Assembly (NCBI GenBank): GCA_016714605.1
Contig: JADKDL010000007.1
Coordinates: 124,001 to 188,000 of the forward strand
DNA: 64,000 nucleotides
From: Bacteroidales bacterium
GTDB taxonomy: Bacteria; Bacteroidota; Bacteroidia; Bacteroidales; UBA1715
Reading direction: 5' to 3'
A program made the position numbers and the translations under genes. Positions within the stretch are counted from its first letter, which is position 1, and each line of letters opens with the position of its first letter. The notes below the pieces were generated by a model. It did no database searches, was not told the origin of the DNA, and was given only the letters and a program-made list of their open reading frames with translations. Below are positions 27,101-34,649 of the stretch, piece after piece.

Positions 27101-27343
27101 TTAATGACATTTACATTTATGATCTTCTTCTTCGCAAGGCGTACCTATAATTACTTCGGTAGATTTGATAACCGCAAACGCAGATACACCAGGTTTTAGA
27201 CCGAGATCTGCAATAGCATCTTTGGAGATGATAGCAGATATAATATTGTCATTACCAAGATCTAACAAAACTTTTGCAGTTATAAGACCTTCTTCTACTT
27301 TAATGACTTTTCCTTTTAATTGGTTTCTAGCACTTAATTTCAT
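27101..27343 (-). CDS. mop: single-domain molybdopterin-type molybdate-binding protein (Mop) with His/Cys tail
   Basis: 80 residues from the ATG at 27343. MKLSARNQLKGKVIKVEEGLITAKV is the classic Mop start, and ISAIISKDAIADLGLKPGVSAFAVIKSTEVIIG completes one TOBE barrel. The tail CEEEDHKCKCH, with three Cys and two His, is unusual and could bind a metal. An upstream in-frame extension to 27541 lacks protein-like composition and was rejected as the start. First gene of the mod operon. With ModE lacking its own TOBE domain, the pair may act as a split ModE. Confidence 0.88.
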   Translation of the reverse strand: MKLSARNQLKGKVIKVEEGLITAKVLLDLGNDNIISAIISKDAIADLGLKPGVSAFAVIKSTEVIIGTPCEEEDHKCKCH

Positions 27344-27623
27344 CGTTGAGAATTTTAAATTTATATTTTTTTTCTCAATTACACTAATTGCTCCAGAAAC
27401 AATAATAAGCTGATAATGTGGGAGTAAAAAAACATAGAAATGGAAGTATTCTACATTTAGGTAGGTATTTGGAATAGGGGGAATACAAAAATGTAATTCC
27501 CAAATAAGGACACGATTTGGAGGTGGAATCCGAAAAGACAATTTTATTATACACGTTGATTATATTATAGCCAAACGGCAATAAATAAATTGACGTTACG
27601 ACCGTAAATAAAAGATGCGAGTG

Positions 27624-27661
27624 AAAAAAAGAGGCTACTCTTTTAAGGAGATAGCCTCTTA
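27624..27661. terminator. terminator of the ice-binding-like gene
   Basis: AAGAGGCTA pairs with TAGCCTCTT across a 15-nt loop. The T run lies on the minus-strand side, matching the gene ending at 27694. Confidence 0.75.
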
Positions 27662-27693
27662 GTGTAGTAAGAGTATATTAGAGTATTAAGGTA

Positions 27694-28478
27694 TTACGGT
27701 TTTGTAACGGTATTGCTGTTCAGTGTAACTGCTGCAATACGTGCAAATAATCGTCCTTCGATAGATGCACCTGTATTGAGAGAAATAGATTGGTCGGCCA
27801 TGATGGTGCCTTTAAACACCGAGTTGGTACCGAGCGTTGCTGAAGTACCTACTTGCCAAAAATATTAGATGCCAAAGCACTACCACTTAAAATAACTTTG
27901 CGTCCGGAGGTGGTTGTTAATGTAGATGCTATCTGAATAATAAAGATTTCATCGGCATTGCCTTTTGCATCGAAGGTAAGATCGCCCGATGAGATTTCAA
28001 TAGACCCGCTTGATTTATAAAGACCCGGTACAAGAGTTAATCCGCCAATATTTCCGGCTAGTAGAACAATATCATCAGAAGTTCGTCCGGCTGCATCGAA
28101 ATAAGCAACAGTTAAGTCACCTTTGGCAGCAGTAAGACCTGTAGCATCGGTTACAGAATTTGCCGGACCAGAAGCGTCGACGGTGTAGGTAGTTCCAGTA
28201 ATTTCTTCAAGACCAAATCCGGTAATCATACTTCCGGCAGCAGGACTTAATCCTATATTTCCTGTAATTGCAGAAGTAGGCACGTTAGATATTAATGAAC
28301 CAGCTAAAATAACAAAATCGGAGGTTGAACCAAGATTAATTGCTTGTTGTACTATTTCTTGAGGTTTTACAACATTAGTATCAGGTATGATTGGATTTTC
28401 AACATTTTCTTTTTTACAGCCTACTAATATTGCTAAAAGAGCAATTGCTATTATTGATATAAAATTTTTTATCTTCAT
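27694..28478 (-). pseudogene. DUF3494 ice-binding-like lipoprotein, split by a single missing base
   Basis: One more base in the A5 run at 27858-27862 (T5 in the gene) joins ASNIF to WQVGTSATLGTNSVFKG and restores a 261-residue protein ending in NSNTVTKP. Lipobox LVGC gives lipidated Cys21. The DUF3494 beta-helix is clear: LGSTSDFVILAGSLISN, AITGNIGLSPA, LVPGLYKSSGSIEISSGDLTFDAKG, TLGTNSVFKGTIMADQSISL and the end GASIEGRLFA. The domain is the antifreeze fold of polar bacteria, but many members from non-cold species have other, unknown surface roles. Confidence 0.85.
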
Positions 28479-28696
28479 TCTTTTGGGTGTTAAATCGTGA
28501 ATGAATTTTCACACCACAAAGTTGAGGCGAGTATATTAAGAATGTATTACAGAACTACATTTGTAATTTACATAAATCACATACTAGCTATAGTACATCA
28601 AGAAAAAAGCTCGTTTTATTGATTTAAAACCTCTGTCGGTCTCTTGGACACGTCTGACTGACCACTTTTTAACTTCGCAATTAGCGGGACAATGCC

Positions 28697-29620
28697 TTAA
28701 TCTACATCAAACGAATAGATACTTATATAGCTATCAAAACTATAGGCTTCATACAATCTGTCTTCCCAAATAATAAATTGTAACTGTCCATGTATAAAGT
28801 CCTTTTTTCGCCAACTATCTACAAAAACGCCATCGCTGGTGTATTTAACCAGATGATCATACTCATTTACATACAAATGGCCTTCATAAAACCCCATGCA
28901 ATTGTAAAAACTACTTCCACATTCAACATCCCAGTTTTTTAAAAATGTACCGATTGTATCAAATAGCTGTACCCTGCTATTTTCGGCATCGAGGGCTATA
29001 ATATTCTGCTTGCTGTCAATAAAAATCGAATTAACATCTTCGCCAAATTCGCCATCGTCTACACCCGGACCACCAAATTGTAGCAACTCATTTCCATTAT
29101 CATCAAATTTTGTAATAGTTCCATCGTCCAAGATATAGACATTATCATTTTCGTCAACCGCAAATGTGGCAAAACCACCTATTTTAACCGGCATTTGCTT
29201 TAGAATTTCACCTTGTTCGTTCATCTTAAGCACCACACCATATTCCTTAAAATAGTCACATGCAAAATATACTGCTCCATTATTAGTATAAGCATGGTAG
29301 GGAACAAACACCTCTTCATCGGCAGCAACATCTTCGGTATATACGCCCCATTTACCATTAAGAAATCCAATCCAGTCTACAAAGTTATGGTCGTTATCGA
29401 AACGCTGTATGCGATTATTGTATTTATCGGCAACATACAAATAGCTATCAGTATGACATATAGCCCAACCAATATTATTTGAACTATCAAAATTAAACTC
29501 TCCTAATTCAGAGCCCAACACACCCAAAGTACGTTCAAACTTAAGTTTCTTAATTGTACTTTTTTCGCAAGATGAGAAGATTACAAACAATACAATTATC
29601 CAAGCAATTTTTTTATACAT
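28697..29620 (-). CDS. NHL-repeat beta-propeller lipoprotein
   Basis: 307 residues. Lipobox FSSC gives lipidated Cys18. The rest is an NHL-type propeller, with repeated YVADKYNNRIQRFD, FATFAVDENDNVYILDDGTITKFDDNGN, and INSIFIDSKQNIIALDAENSRVQLFD units. Such lipoproteins (6-bladed, often labelled 6-bladed beta-propeller) are common in Bacteroidota and have no assigned role. Not in an obvious operon. Confidence 0.8.
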   Translation of the reverse strand: MYKKIAWIIVLFVIFSSCEKSTIKKLKFERTLGVLGSELGEFNFDSSNNIGWAICHTDSYLYVADKYNNRIQRFDNDHNFVDWIGFLNGKWGVYTEDVAADEEVFVPYHAYTNNGAVYFACDYFKEYGVVLKMNEQGEILKQMPVKIGGFATFAVDENDNVYILDDGTITKFDDNGNELLQFGGPGVDDGEFGEDVNSIFIDSKQNIIALDAENSRVQLFDTIGTFLKNWDVECGSSFYNCMGFYEGHLYVNEYDHLVKYTSDGVFVDSWRKKDFIHGQLQFIIWEDRLYEAYSFDSYISIYSFDVD

Positions 29621-29771
29621 AGGTGTTTATTTTTAGGTACTGCTGCAAATTTAGATGAAATATTAAACTAGCCAAACGAAATATAGACATGATTTATTTA
29701 ATCTCGTTTTGATTTAGTTGCTTAGGAACGTGAAGATAGTGATGGTGGCGATGGTGGTGAGTGGTTTAAGT

Positions 29772-29800
29772 GTTTGGTGTGCAACCCCAAACGAGCAGAG
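29772..29800 (+). repeat. 29-bp direct repeat, left of parDE
   Basis: Matches 30640-30668 at 25 of 29 positions in the same orientation, around GTGCAACCCC and AACGAGC. Confidence 0.65.
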
Positions 29801-29861
29801 CCATCCGAGTAACCGTTAGTCAAGACATAAATTTGATGAAGGATTACTATTATTGAATTGA

Positions 29862-30148
29862 CTATAGAATTTTACTTAAATCTTGTCTGCCTACTATTGC
29901 CATTATTTCAATTGTGCTATTTCTATTCTGTAATATATGCTGTCTACCCCACAGACACAACGTCTATATCCTTTTTTTAAATAATCGACCGATTCAAACG
30001 AAAATGGTCGTTCAGCAATAAGGTCAAAATGCTCAAAAAGAGAATTAAAATATTTATCAGCTTGAGTCATTCCGAATTTTTCAACTCCGTAATGATGTAT
30101 TCGTATCAAGTCTTCTTTGGCTTCATTACTTAATTTATATTTTGCCAT
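29862..30148 (-). pseudogene. parE: ParE/RelE-type toxin, split by a single missing base
   Basis: The open frame reads 81 residues and stops in an unnatural tail. One extra base in the T3 run at 29920-29922 gives YYRIENSTIEIMAIVGRQDLSKIL, the normal end of a ParE toxin, and 95 residues in total. The N-terminal KYKLSNEAKEDLIRIHHYG and the core FDLIAERPFSFESVDYLKKGYRRCVCG fit the family. ParE toxins poison DNA gyrase, other RelE-fold toxins cleave mRNA; the sequence alone does not decide. The start overlaps parD by 14 nt. If the indel is real, the toxin is dead. Confidence 0.8.
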
Positions 30149-30380
30149 TAAGTAAAGACTTTGATAGTTCTAAAATTTGTTCTTTTGTGTCTTCTGTAAA
30201 TCCGCTCGTTTCAGATTTATTTAATTTTGCTCTAATCAATTCAACATAGACTTGTTGTTTTCGAGCCTGTCTAATCAAATCATTTACAACTTCACTTTTG
30301 CTAGAATATTCCTCGCTATTTACCTGTGCTTTTAACCATTCATCATTTGGTTCCGTCAATGATATGCTTTGTCTAGTCAT
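30135..30380 (-). CDS. parD: ParD-type antitoxin
   Basis: 81 residues from the ATG at 30380 (MTRQSISLTEPNDEWLKAQV). The ribbon-helix-helix DNA-binding part is followed by YSSKSEVVNDLIRQARKQQ, typical of CopG/ParD proteins, and the rest (LIRAKLNKSETSGFTEDTKEQIL) wraps the toxin. An earlier in-frame ATG at 30455 gives non-homologous residues and is rejected. It precedes and overlaps the toxin gene, as in all parDE modules, and likely represses its own promoter. Confidence 0.88.
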   Translation of the reverse strand: MTRQSISLTEPNDEWLKAQVNSEEYSSKSEVVNDLIRQARKQQVYVELIRAKLNKSETSGFTEDTKEQILELSKSLLNGKI

Positions 30381-30593
30381 AATTTGTGATTTTGATGTAA
30401 AATTACACCAAAATCGAATCATTTGCAACATTATTCGCTGTGTTTGTGGCAACACTTCTAAATTTAAGCCTCTATCATCTGTATTAAATATTTCCTAATT
30501 GGTCGGAGTTTATTATTTAATGCTAGCTCGAGTTTATAGTAGGATAGGTACGAGTTTGAAACTAGAACTTTATGAAGTAATTGCAATATATAA

Positions 30594-30619
30594 GGCACGA
30601 ACTACAAGCTTGCGCCATC
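30594..30619 (-). repeat. 26-bp element shared by both toxin-antitoxin loci
   Basis: The reverse strand reads GATGGCGCAAGCTTGTA then GTTCGTGCC; the counterpart at 42766-42791 on the plus strand differs at 3 positions. Confidence 0.6.
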
Positions 30620-30639
30620 CGGGGAATGTAGTTTTATAT

Positions 30640-30668
30640 GCTTGGGGTGCAACCCCTAACGAGCGGAG
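30640..30668 (+). repeat. 29-bp direct repeat, right of parDE
   Basis: The same-strand partner of 29772-29800 (25 of 29 identical). Confidence 0.65.
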
Positions 30669-30689
30669 GAACGGAGTGACATAATTTTT

Positions 30690-31682
30690 TCAACTAAAAT
30701 ATTGTTTTAAAATCCGACAACATAAAAATGTAATCCATGGCGATGACTCCTTTTTATTTGAAAAGTCCCATTCTTTATATTCCATAAAAATTGATGTCGG
30801 CTTAAATCTACCATTTGTATCTTGTGAATCTATTATCCAGTCAACAAGTTCTTTCACTACTGGTTCATTTTTAAGAAATTTGAACCGTGTAAGAACATCT
30901 GCTAAATACAAAGCATTATACCAAACAAACGGATATTTTAGAGTCCAAAATTTTTTTGAGCGACCGAAATAATATAATGTCTTTCCGTAATTCTTGTGGA
31001 ATTTCATAGGCTCAAATGCAAATTTAGAATATTCAGATTCTTTTAGTTCTGGGATTTTTGAAAAAATTTCAAGTGCTTGTAATCCTGCAATCGGACAACC
31101 AATTTGTAGTTTTTTAAACTGGCTTTCAACAAAGAAAAAATGACAAAACCATCCTTCGTTGGATGTCCATTTATTTTTCAATTCTTCAATAGAATTTTCA
31201 ACCAATTCGTTTTTTACTCCTAATTCCAACAGAGCAGTGGTTATGAGAGGAGAATTACAGGGTGAAATATGCCAAACATCTGCTGTTAAGTCATTTTTCT
31301 CATATTTTTCACCTTTTTTGGGTCTTTCAGGTGTTTGGCCCCGCACCCCAAACATGTTTTCAATCATGTGAACAGATGCTTTGTCAACAGTTTTTTGAAG
31401 TTCTAAATCAGTATATCTTAATCCAAACTCAGCTAATGCTTTTAATTTAAAATATGTAATTTTAGGGTCATTGTTTCTTGTAGCTGAAACTGTTAACCAA
31501 TCCTTTGTTTCTTGTACAAGAGATATAATGTTTTTATCATTTACCAGCTCTATTTTTGCTTCAATTGTTTCAGATTCTTTAAGTCCAAGCAAATCCGTAC
31601 AAGTTTTATATTTAGTCCAAGGATTGCTTTTTAATAACCAATCTATCGGATTATCCTTTAATTTTTCTGTCCAAGTATCCAT
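30690..31682 (-). CDS. alpha/alpha-toroid (squalene-cyclase/prenyltransferase-fold) like protein, unknown function
   Basis: 330 residues, not confidently recognised. It has no signal or membrane segment. Helix-pair repeats are suggested by LKALAEFGLRY, ITTALLELGV, GLQALEIFSKI, VWYNALYLADVLTRF and VKELVDWIIDSQDTNGRFKP; the last resembles the terpene-cyclase/prenyltransferase-like toroid repeat. Motifs such as NEGWFCHFF and PFVWYNALY are conserved-looking. The cyclase DxDD catalytic motif is absent, so it is probably not a true squalene cyclase. No operon partner. Confidence 0.55.
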   Translation of the reverse strand: MDTWTEKLKDNPIDWLLKSNPWTKYKTCTDLLGLKESETIEAKIELVNDKNIISLVQETKDWLTVSATRNNDPKITYFKLKALAEFGLRYTDLELQKTVDKASVHMIENMFGVRGQTPERPKKGEKYEKNDLTADVWHISPCNSPLITTALLELGVKNELVENSIEELKNKWTSNEGWFCHFFFVESQFKKLQIGCPIAGLQALEIFSKIPELKESEYSKFAFEPMKFHKNYGKTLYYFGRSKKFWTLKYPFVWYNALYLADVLTRFKFLKNEPVVKELVDWIIDSQDTNGRFKPTSIFMEYKEWDFSNKKESSPWITFLCCRILKQYFS

Positions 31683-31970
31683 GTTTGCAATTAATATTAA
31701 AGTTGCCTAAAATTCCTGTATCCATTCACCATCAATATCGACCATCTCCTCACTATTTTTTCGACTTCTAAAGTAGTAATATTCTGTAATAGTACCTAAG
31801 CTTTCTTTTTAAATATGTTGTTATTTCATTTTGATAATTAATATTGCTTTTATCACCATCCTCAAATATATTGTCACTGATATGACTACTATTTAGTTTT
31901 TAGTTTTTTGAATCCAAGACAAACCTAAAATTCTCTTTGTTTGTATATCTGAAATAAGAGAGCAATTTTA

Positions 31971-31978
31971 TATCTTTG
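31971..31978 (+). promoter_or_regulatory. candidate dapL promoter -7 box
   Basis: TATCTTTG matches TAnnTTTG 36 nt before the dapL start codon. TTTG/TTTG-like words lie upstream at 31936-31943 but with a wider gap than usual. Confidence 0.45.
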
Positions 31979-32014
31979 CCAAAAATAGTAACTACGCAAT
32001 ATCTAAATATAATT

Positions 32015-33247
32015 ATGGCATTTATAAACGAGAATTATCAGAAATTACAAGCAGGATATCTATTTCCTGAAATAGCTCGCAGGGTGAATACTTATGCAGA
32101 AAAAAATAAAGATAAAAAGATTATCAGAATGGGTATTGGCGATGTTACCCGTCCGTTGGCACCTGCTGTAGTAGCTGCTTTTCATGAAGGTGTAGACGAG
32201 ATGTCGAAAGAAGCTACGTTCAAAGGCTATGGTCCCGAGCAAGGCTATGCTTTCTTGCGCGATGCTATTGCTAAAAATGAATTTCAGGATAGAGGTATAA
32301 ATATTTCGGCCGATGAAATATTCGTATCAGATGGCTCAAAATGCGATACAGGTAATATTCTTGAAATTTTCGGAATGAACAATAAAATTGCGGTTCAAGA
32401 TCCTGTTTATCCGGTATATGTAGATACTTCTGTAATGGGTGGCCGTACCGGAAATGCAATAGGAAACGGACATTACGAAAATTTGGTTTACATGCCTTGC
32501 ACAAAAGAAAATGGTTTTGTGCCTCAAATTCCAAATGAAAAAGTTGATATTATATTTTTGTGTTACCCCAACAATCCATCGGGAGCTACAGTAAGTAAAG
32601 CCGAACTGCAAAAATGGGTTGATTATGCTTTGAAAAACAAATCAATTATATTGTTTGATGCAGCTTATGAAGCATTTATAAAAGAAGATGGAATACCACA
32701 TTCAATTTTTGAAATAGAAGGTGCTAGAAAATGTGCAATTGAATTTAGAAGTTTCTCTAAAGTTGCCGGATTTACCGGTACTCGTTGCGCATACATAATC
32801 ATACCAAACGAACTTAAAGCTTATACCCAGTCTGGCGATGCTATAGACGTGAAGCCATTGTGGAGCAGGAGACATTCTACGAAGTTTAACGGAGTATCGT
32901 ATCCGGTTCAAAAGGCTGCTGCTGCTATGTACACACCAGAAGGTAAAAAGCAAGTAACCGAGGTTATTGATTTCTATATGGAGAATGCAAAAATAATGAA
33001 AGAAAGTCTGCAAAGCCTCGGTTTTGAGGTTTTTGGCGGTGTAAACGCTCCTTATGTATGGTTGAGAACCAAAAATGGCATGAAATCGTGGGAACTATTC
33101 GATTTGCTTCTTGAAAAAGTACAAGTTGTAGGTACACCGGGTTCCGGATTTGGTCCTGCCGGTGAAGGTTATTTCAGATTCTCTGCGTTTGCTTCAAGAG
33201 AAAGTGTTCTTGAGGCAATGAAACGCCTGAAAGATGCAGGAATATAA
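32015..33247 (+). CDS. dapL: LL-diaminopimelate aminotransferase
   Basis: 410 residues from the ATG at 32015 (MAFINENYQKLQAGYLFPEIARR), the family's standard start; an in-frame ATG 39 nt upstream lies in the promoter. It converts tetrahydrodipicolinate to LL-diaminopimelate in one step for lysine and cell-wall synthesis. RMGIGDVTRPLAPAVV, GYGPEQGYAFLRDAIA, CYPNNPSGATVS and SFSKVAGFTGTRCAY with the PLP lysine (about Lys249) are all typical. DapL marks Bacteroidota, plants and some other phyla. Monocistronic with a terminator behind. Confidence 0.96.
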   Translation: MAFINENYQKLQAGYLFPEIARRVNTYAEKNKDKKIIRMGIGDVTRPLAPAVVAAFHEGVDEMSKEATFKGYGPEQGYAFLRDAIAKNEFQDRGINISADEIFVSDGSKCDTGNILEIFGMNNKIAVQDPVYPVYVDTSVMGGRTGNAIGNGHYENLVYMPCTKENGFVPQIPNEKVDIIFLCYPNNPSGATVSKAELQKWVDYALKNKSIILFDAAYEAFIKEDGIPHSIFEIEGARKCAIEFRSFSKVAGFTGTRCAYIIIPNELKAYTQSGDAIDVKPLWSRRHSTKFNGVSYPVQKAAAAMYTPEGKKQVTEVIDFYMENAKIMKESLQSLGFEVFGGVNAPYVWLRTKNGMKSWELFDLLLEKVQVVGTPGSGFGPAGEGYFRFSAFASRESVLEAMKRLKDAGI

Positions 33248-33282
33248 GCTATTGACACAATACTATTAATCTTCATTTCTAA

Positions 33283-33318
33283 AGACGATGCTGATAAATA
33301 CAACAGCATCGTTTTTTC
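33283..33318 (+). terminator. dapL terminator
   Basis: ACGATGCTG pairs with CAGCATCGT around a 12-nt loop, followed by six T. Confidence 0.88.
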
Positions 33319-33433
33319 CCTCTCTTTGAAGTGCAATTGCTGCACTTTCTCTCTAAAAATATAATTACAAGTATGAGTGTGAGTTGTAAATTAGGTATTC
33401 GTTTGTAAACCAATTAAGTTAAATAAAAACACC

Positions 33434-33996
33434 GTGGAAGAGGAAATAAAGTCCGTAATTGAAATATTGAATTCAGGAGGTATCATACTTTACCCTACCG
33501 ATACTATCTGGGGGATAGGTTGCGATGCTACTAATGAAATTGCAGTAGAAAAAATCTATCAGTTAAAAAAACGAAGCGAAAGTAAGAGTATGCTGCTTTT
33601 GCTGGATAATGTCAATTTCTTGGAACGATATGTAGATGACGTGCCTGAAATAGCATACGACCTCATTTCTCTTACCGAAAAACCTATGACAGTAATTTAT
33701 TCGGGAGCCAAAAACATAGCCAAAAATCTAATTGCTGAAGATGGAAGCATTGGCATAAGAATAACCGACGAGGCATTTTCTAAGAAGCTCATTCAGCGAT
33801 TTAAAAACCACTTGTATCTACCTCGGCAAATATTCATGGTGAACCATTTCCGGCATTTTTCAATGAGATTACCGACGAAATAAAATCGGCGGTTGACTAT
33901 ATTGTAAAATGGAGACAAGATGATATTACTCCTGGGCAACCTTCAAGTATTATTAAACTGGGTGCCGATTGTCAGATTAAAATAATAAGAGAATAA
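33434..33996 (+). pseudogene. Sua5/YciO family protein, split by a single missing base
   Basis: A likely GTG start gives MEEEIKSVIEILNSGGIILYPTDTIWGIGCDA, the Sua5/YciO nucleotide-binding start, with YQLKKRSESKSMLLLL. The frame breaks in the A5 run at 33803-33807; one added A restores FKKPLVSTSANIHGEPFPAFF, a family signature, and 187 residues ending KIIRE. Sua5 (TsaC) makes threonylcarbamoyl-AMP for the universal tRNA t6A37 modification, which is usually essential. The short length also allows the YciO paralog, which binds RNA. A broken essential gene argues for a sequencing error. Confidence 0.85.
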
Positions 33997-34014
33997 TTTT
34001 CAAAACACAAATAG

Positions 34015-34467
34015 ATGAAAGATTACAATCAAAGTACTGAATTTACTTTTTATCATAGAACACCTATTCAGATTCGATTTAACGATATAGATCCGGTAGG
34101 ACACGTAAATAACGCTGTATATCAGGAATATTTTGATTTCGGAAGAGTTTCATATTTCGATGAGGTCCTCAACTTCCGCGATACAAAGCGCGATACTTGG
34201 TTGGTAATTGCAAATGTAAATACCGAATATATAAACCAAATATATCTGAGAGACAAGATTTGGTTAGAAACAAAAATTCCAAGAATTGGGAATAAAAGTT
34301 TGGAAATGCACCAAAGAATTATCTTAGAAAAGTACGACAAACAGTGGATAGCTGCCTATAATAAAACAATAATGGTTGGCATAAATTTAGAGTTAAACCA
34401 AACCATACCTATCCTCGATTCGTGGAAAAAATCTATAGCCCTTTTTGAGAAAGATATTACTTTTTGA
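34015..34467 (+). CDS. acyl-CoA thioesterase (hotdog fold)
   Basis: 150 residues. RFNDIDPVGHVNNAVYQEYFDFGRVSYFDEV is the 4-hydroxybenzoyl-CoA/acyl-CoA thioesterase signature, with the catalytic Asp in DIDPVGH. The central helix and five strands follow. Bacteroidota relatives hydrolyse fatty acyl-CoA or acyl-ACP, but the substrate is not determined here. It lies 18 nt after the Sua5-type gene and probably shares its transcript. Confidence 0.85.
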   Translation: MKDYNQSTEFTFYHRTPIQIRFNDIDPVGHVNNAVYQEYFDFGRVSYFDEVLNFRDTKRDTWLVIANVNTEYINQIYLRDKIWLETKIPRIGNKSLEMHQRIILEKYDKQWIAAYNKTIMVGINLELNQTIPILDSWKKSIALFEKDITF

Positions 34468-34649
34468 GGGTAGAAGTATTTCATAACGGTTTATTTTATT
34501 TTCCAAATAAGTAAAATAAATTTCTTAAAATGAGCAATAATATAGTATCTAATCATATATTTGAGTAATAGTCACAAGGCTTACCAATGAGTCTTGTGAA
34601 ACAGACAAGAAAACTGATTTATAGATATTTATAGTTTATTTTTGATTAG

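Larger units (their letters stand above)
30381..30689. other. gene-free stretch rich in short repeats
   Basis: Holds the parDE promoter region, a 26-bp element (30594-30619) shared with the second toxin-antitoxin locus, and the right 29-bp direct repeat. Open frames here have no gene-like features. Confidence 0.5.

Noticed and set aside
27596..27607. TTACG-AC-CGTAA palindrome as a ModE operator
   Set aside because: It does not resemble the ModE consensus closely enough and lies about 250 nt upstream of mop without a recognised promoter.
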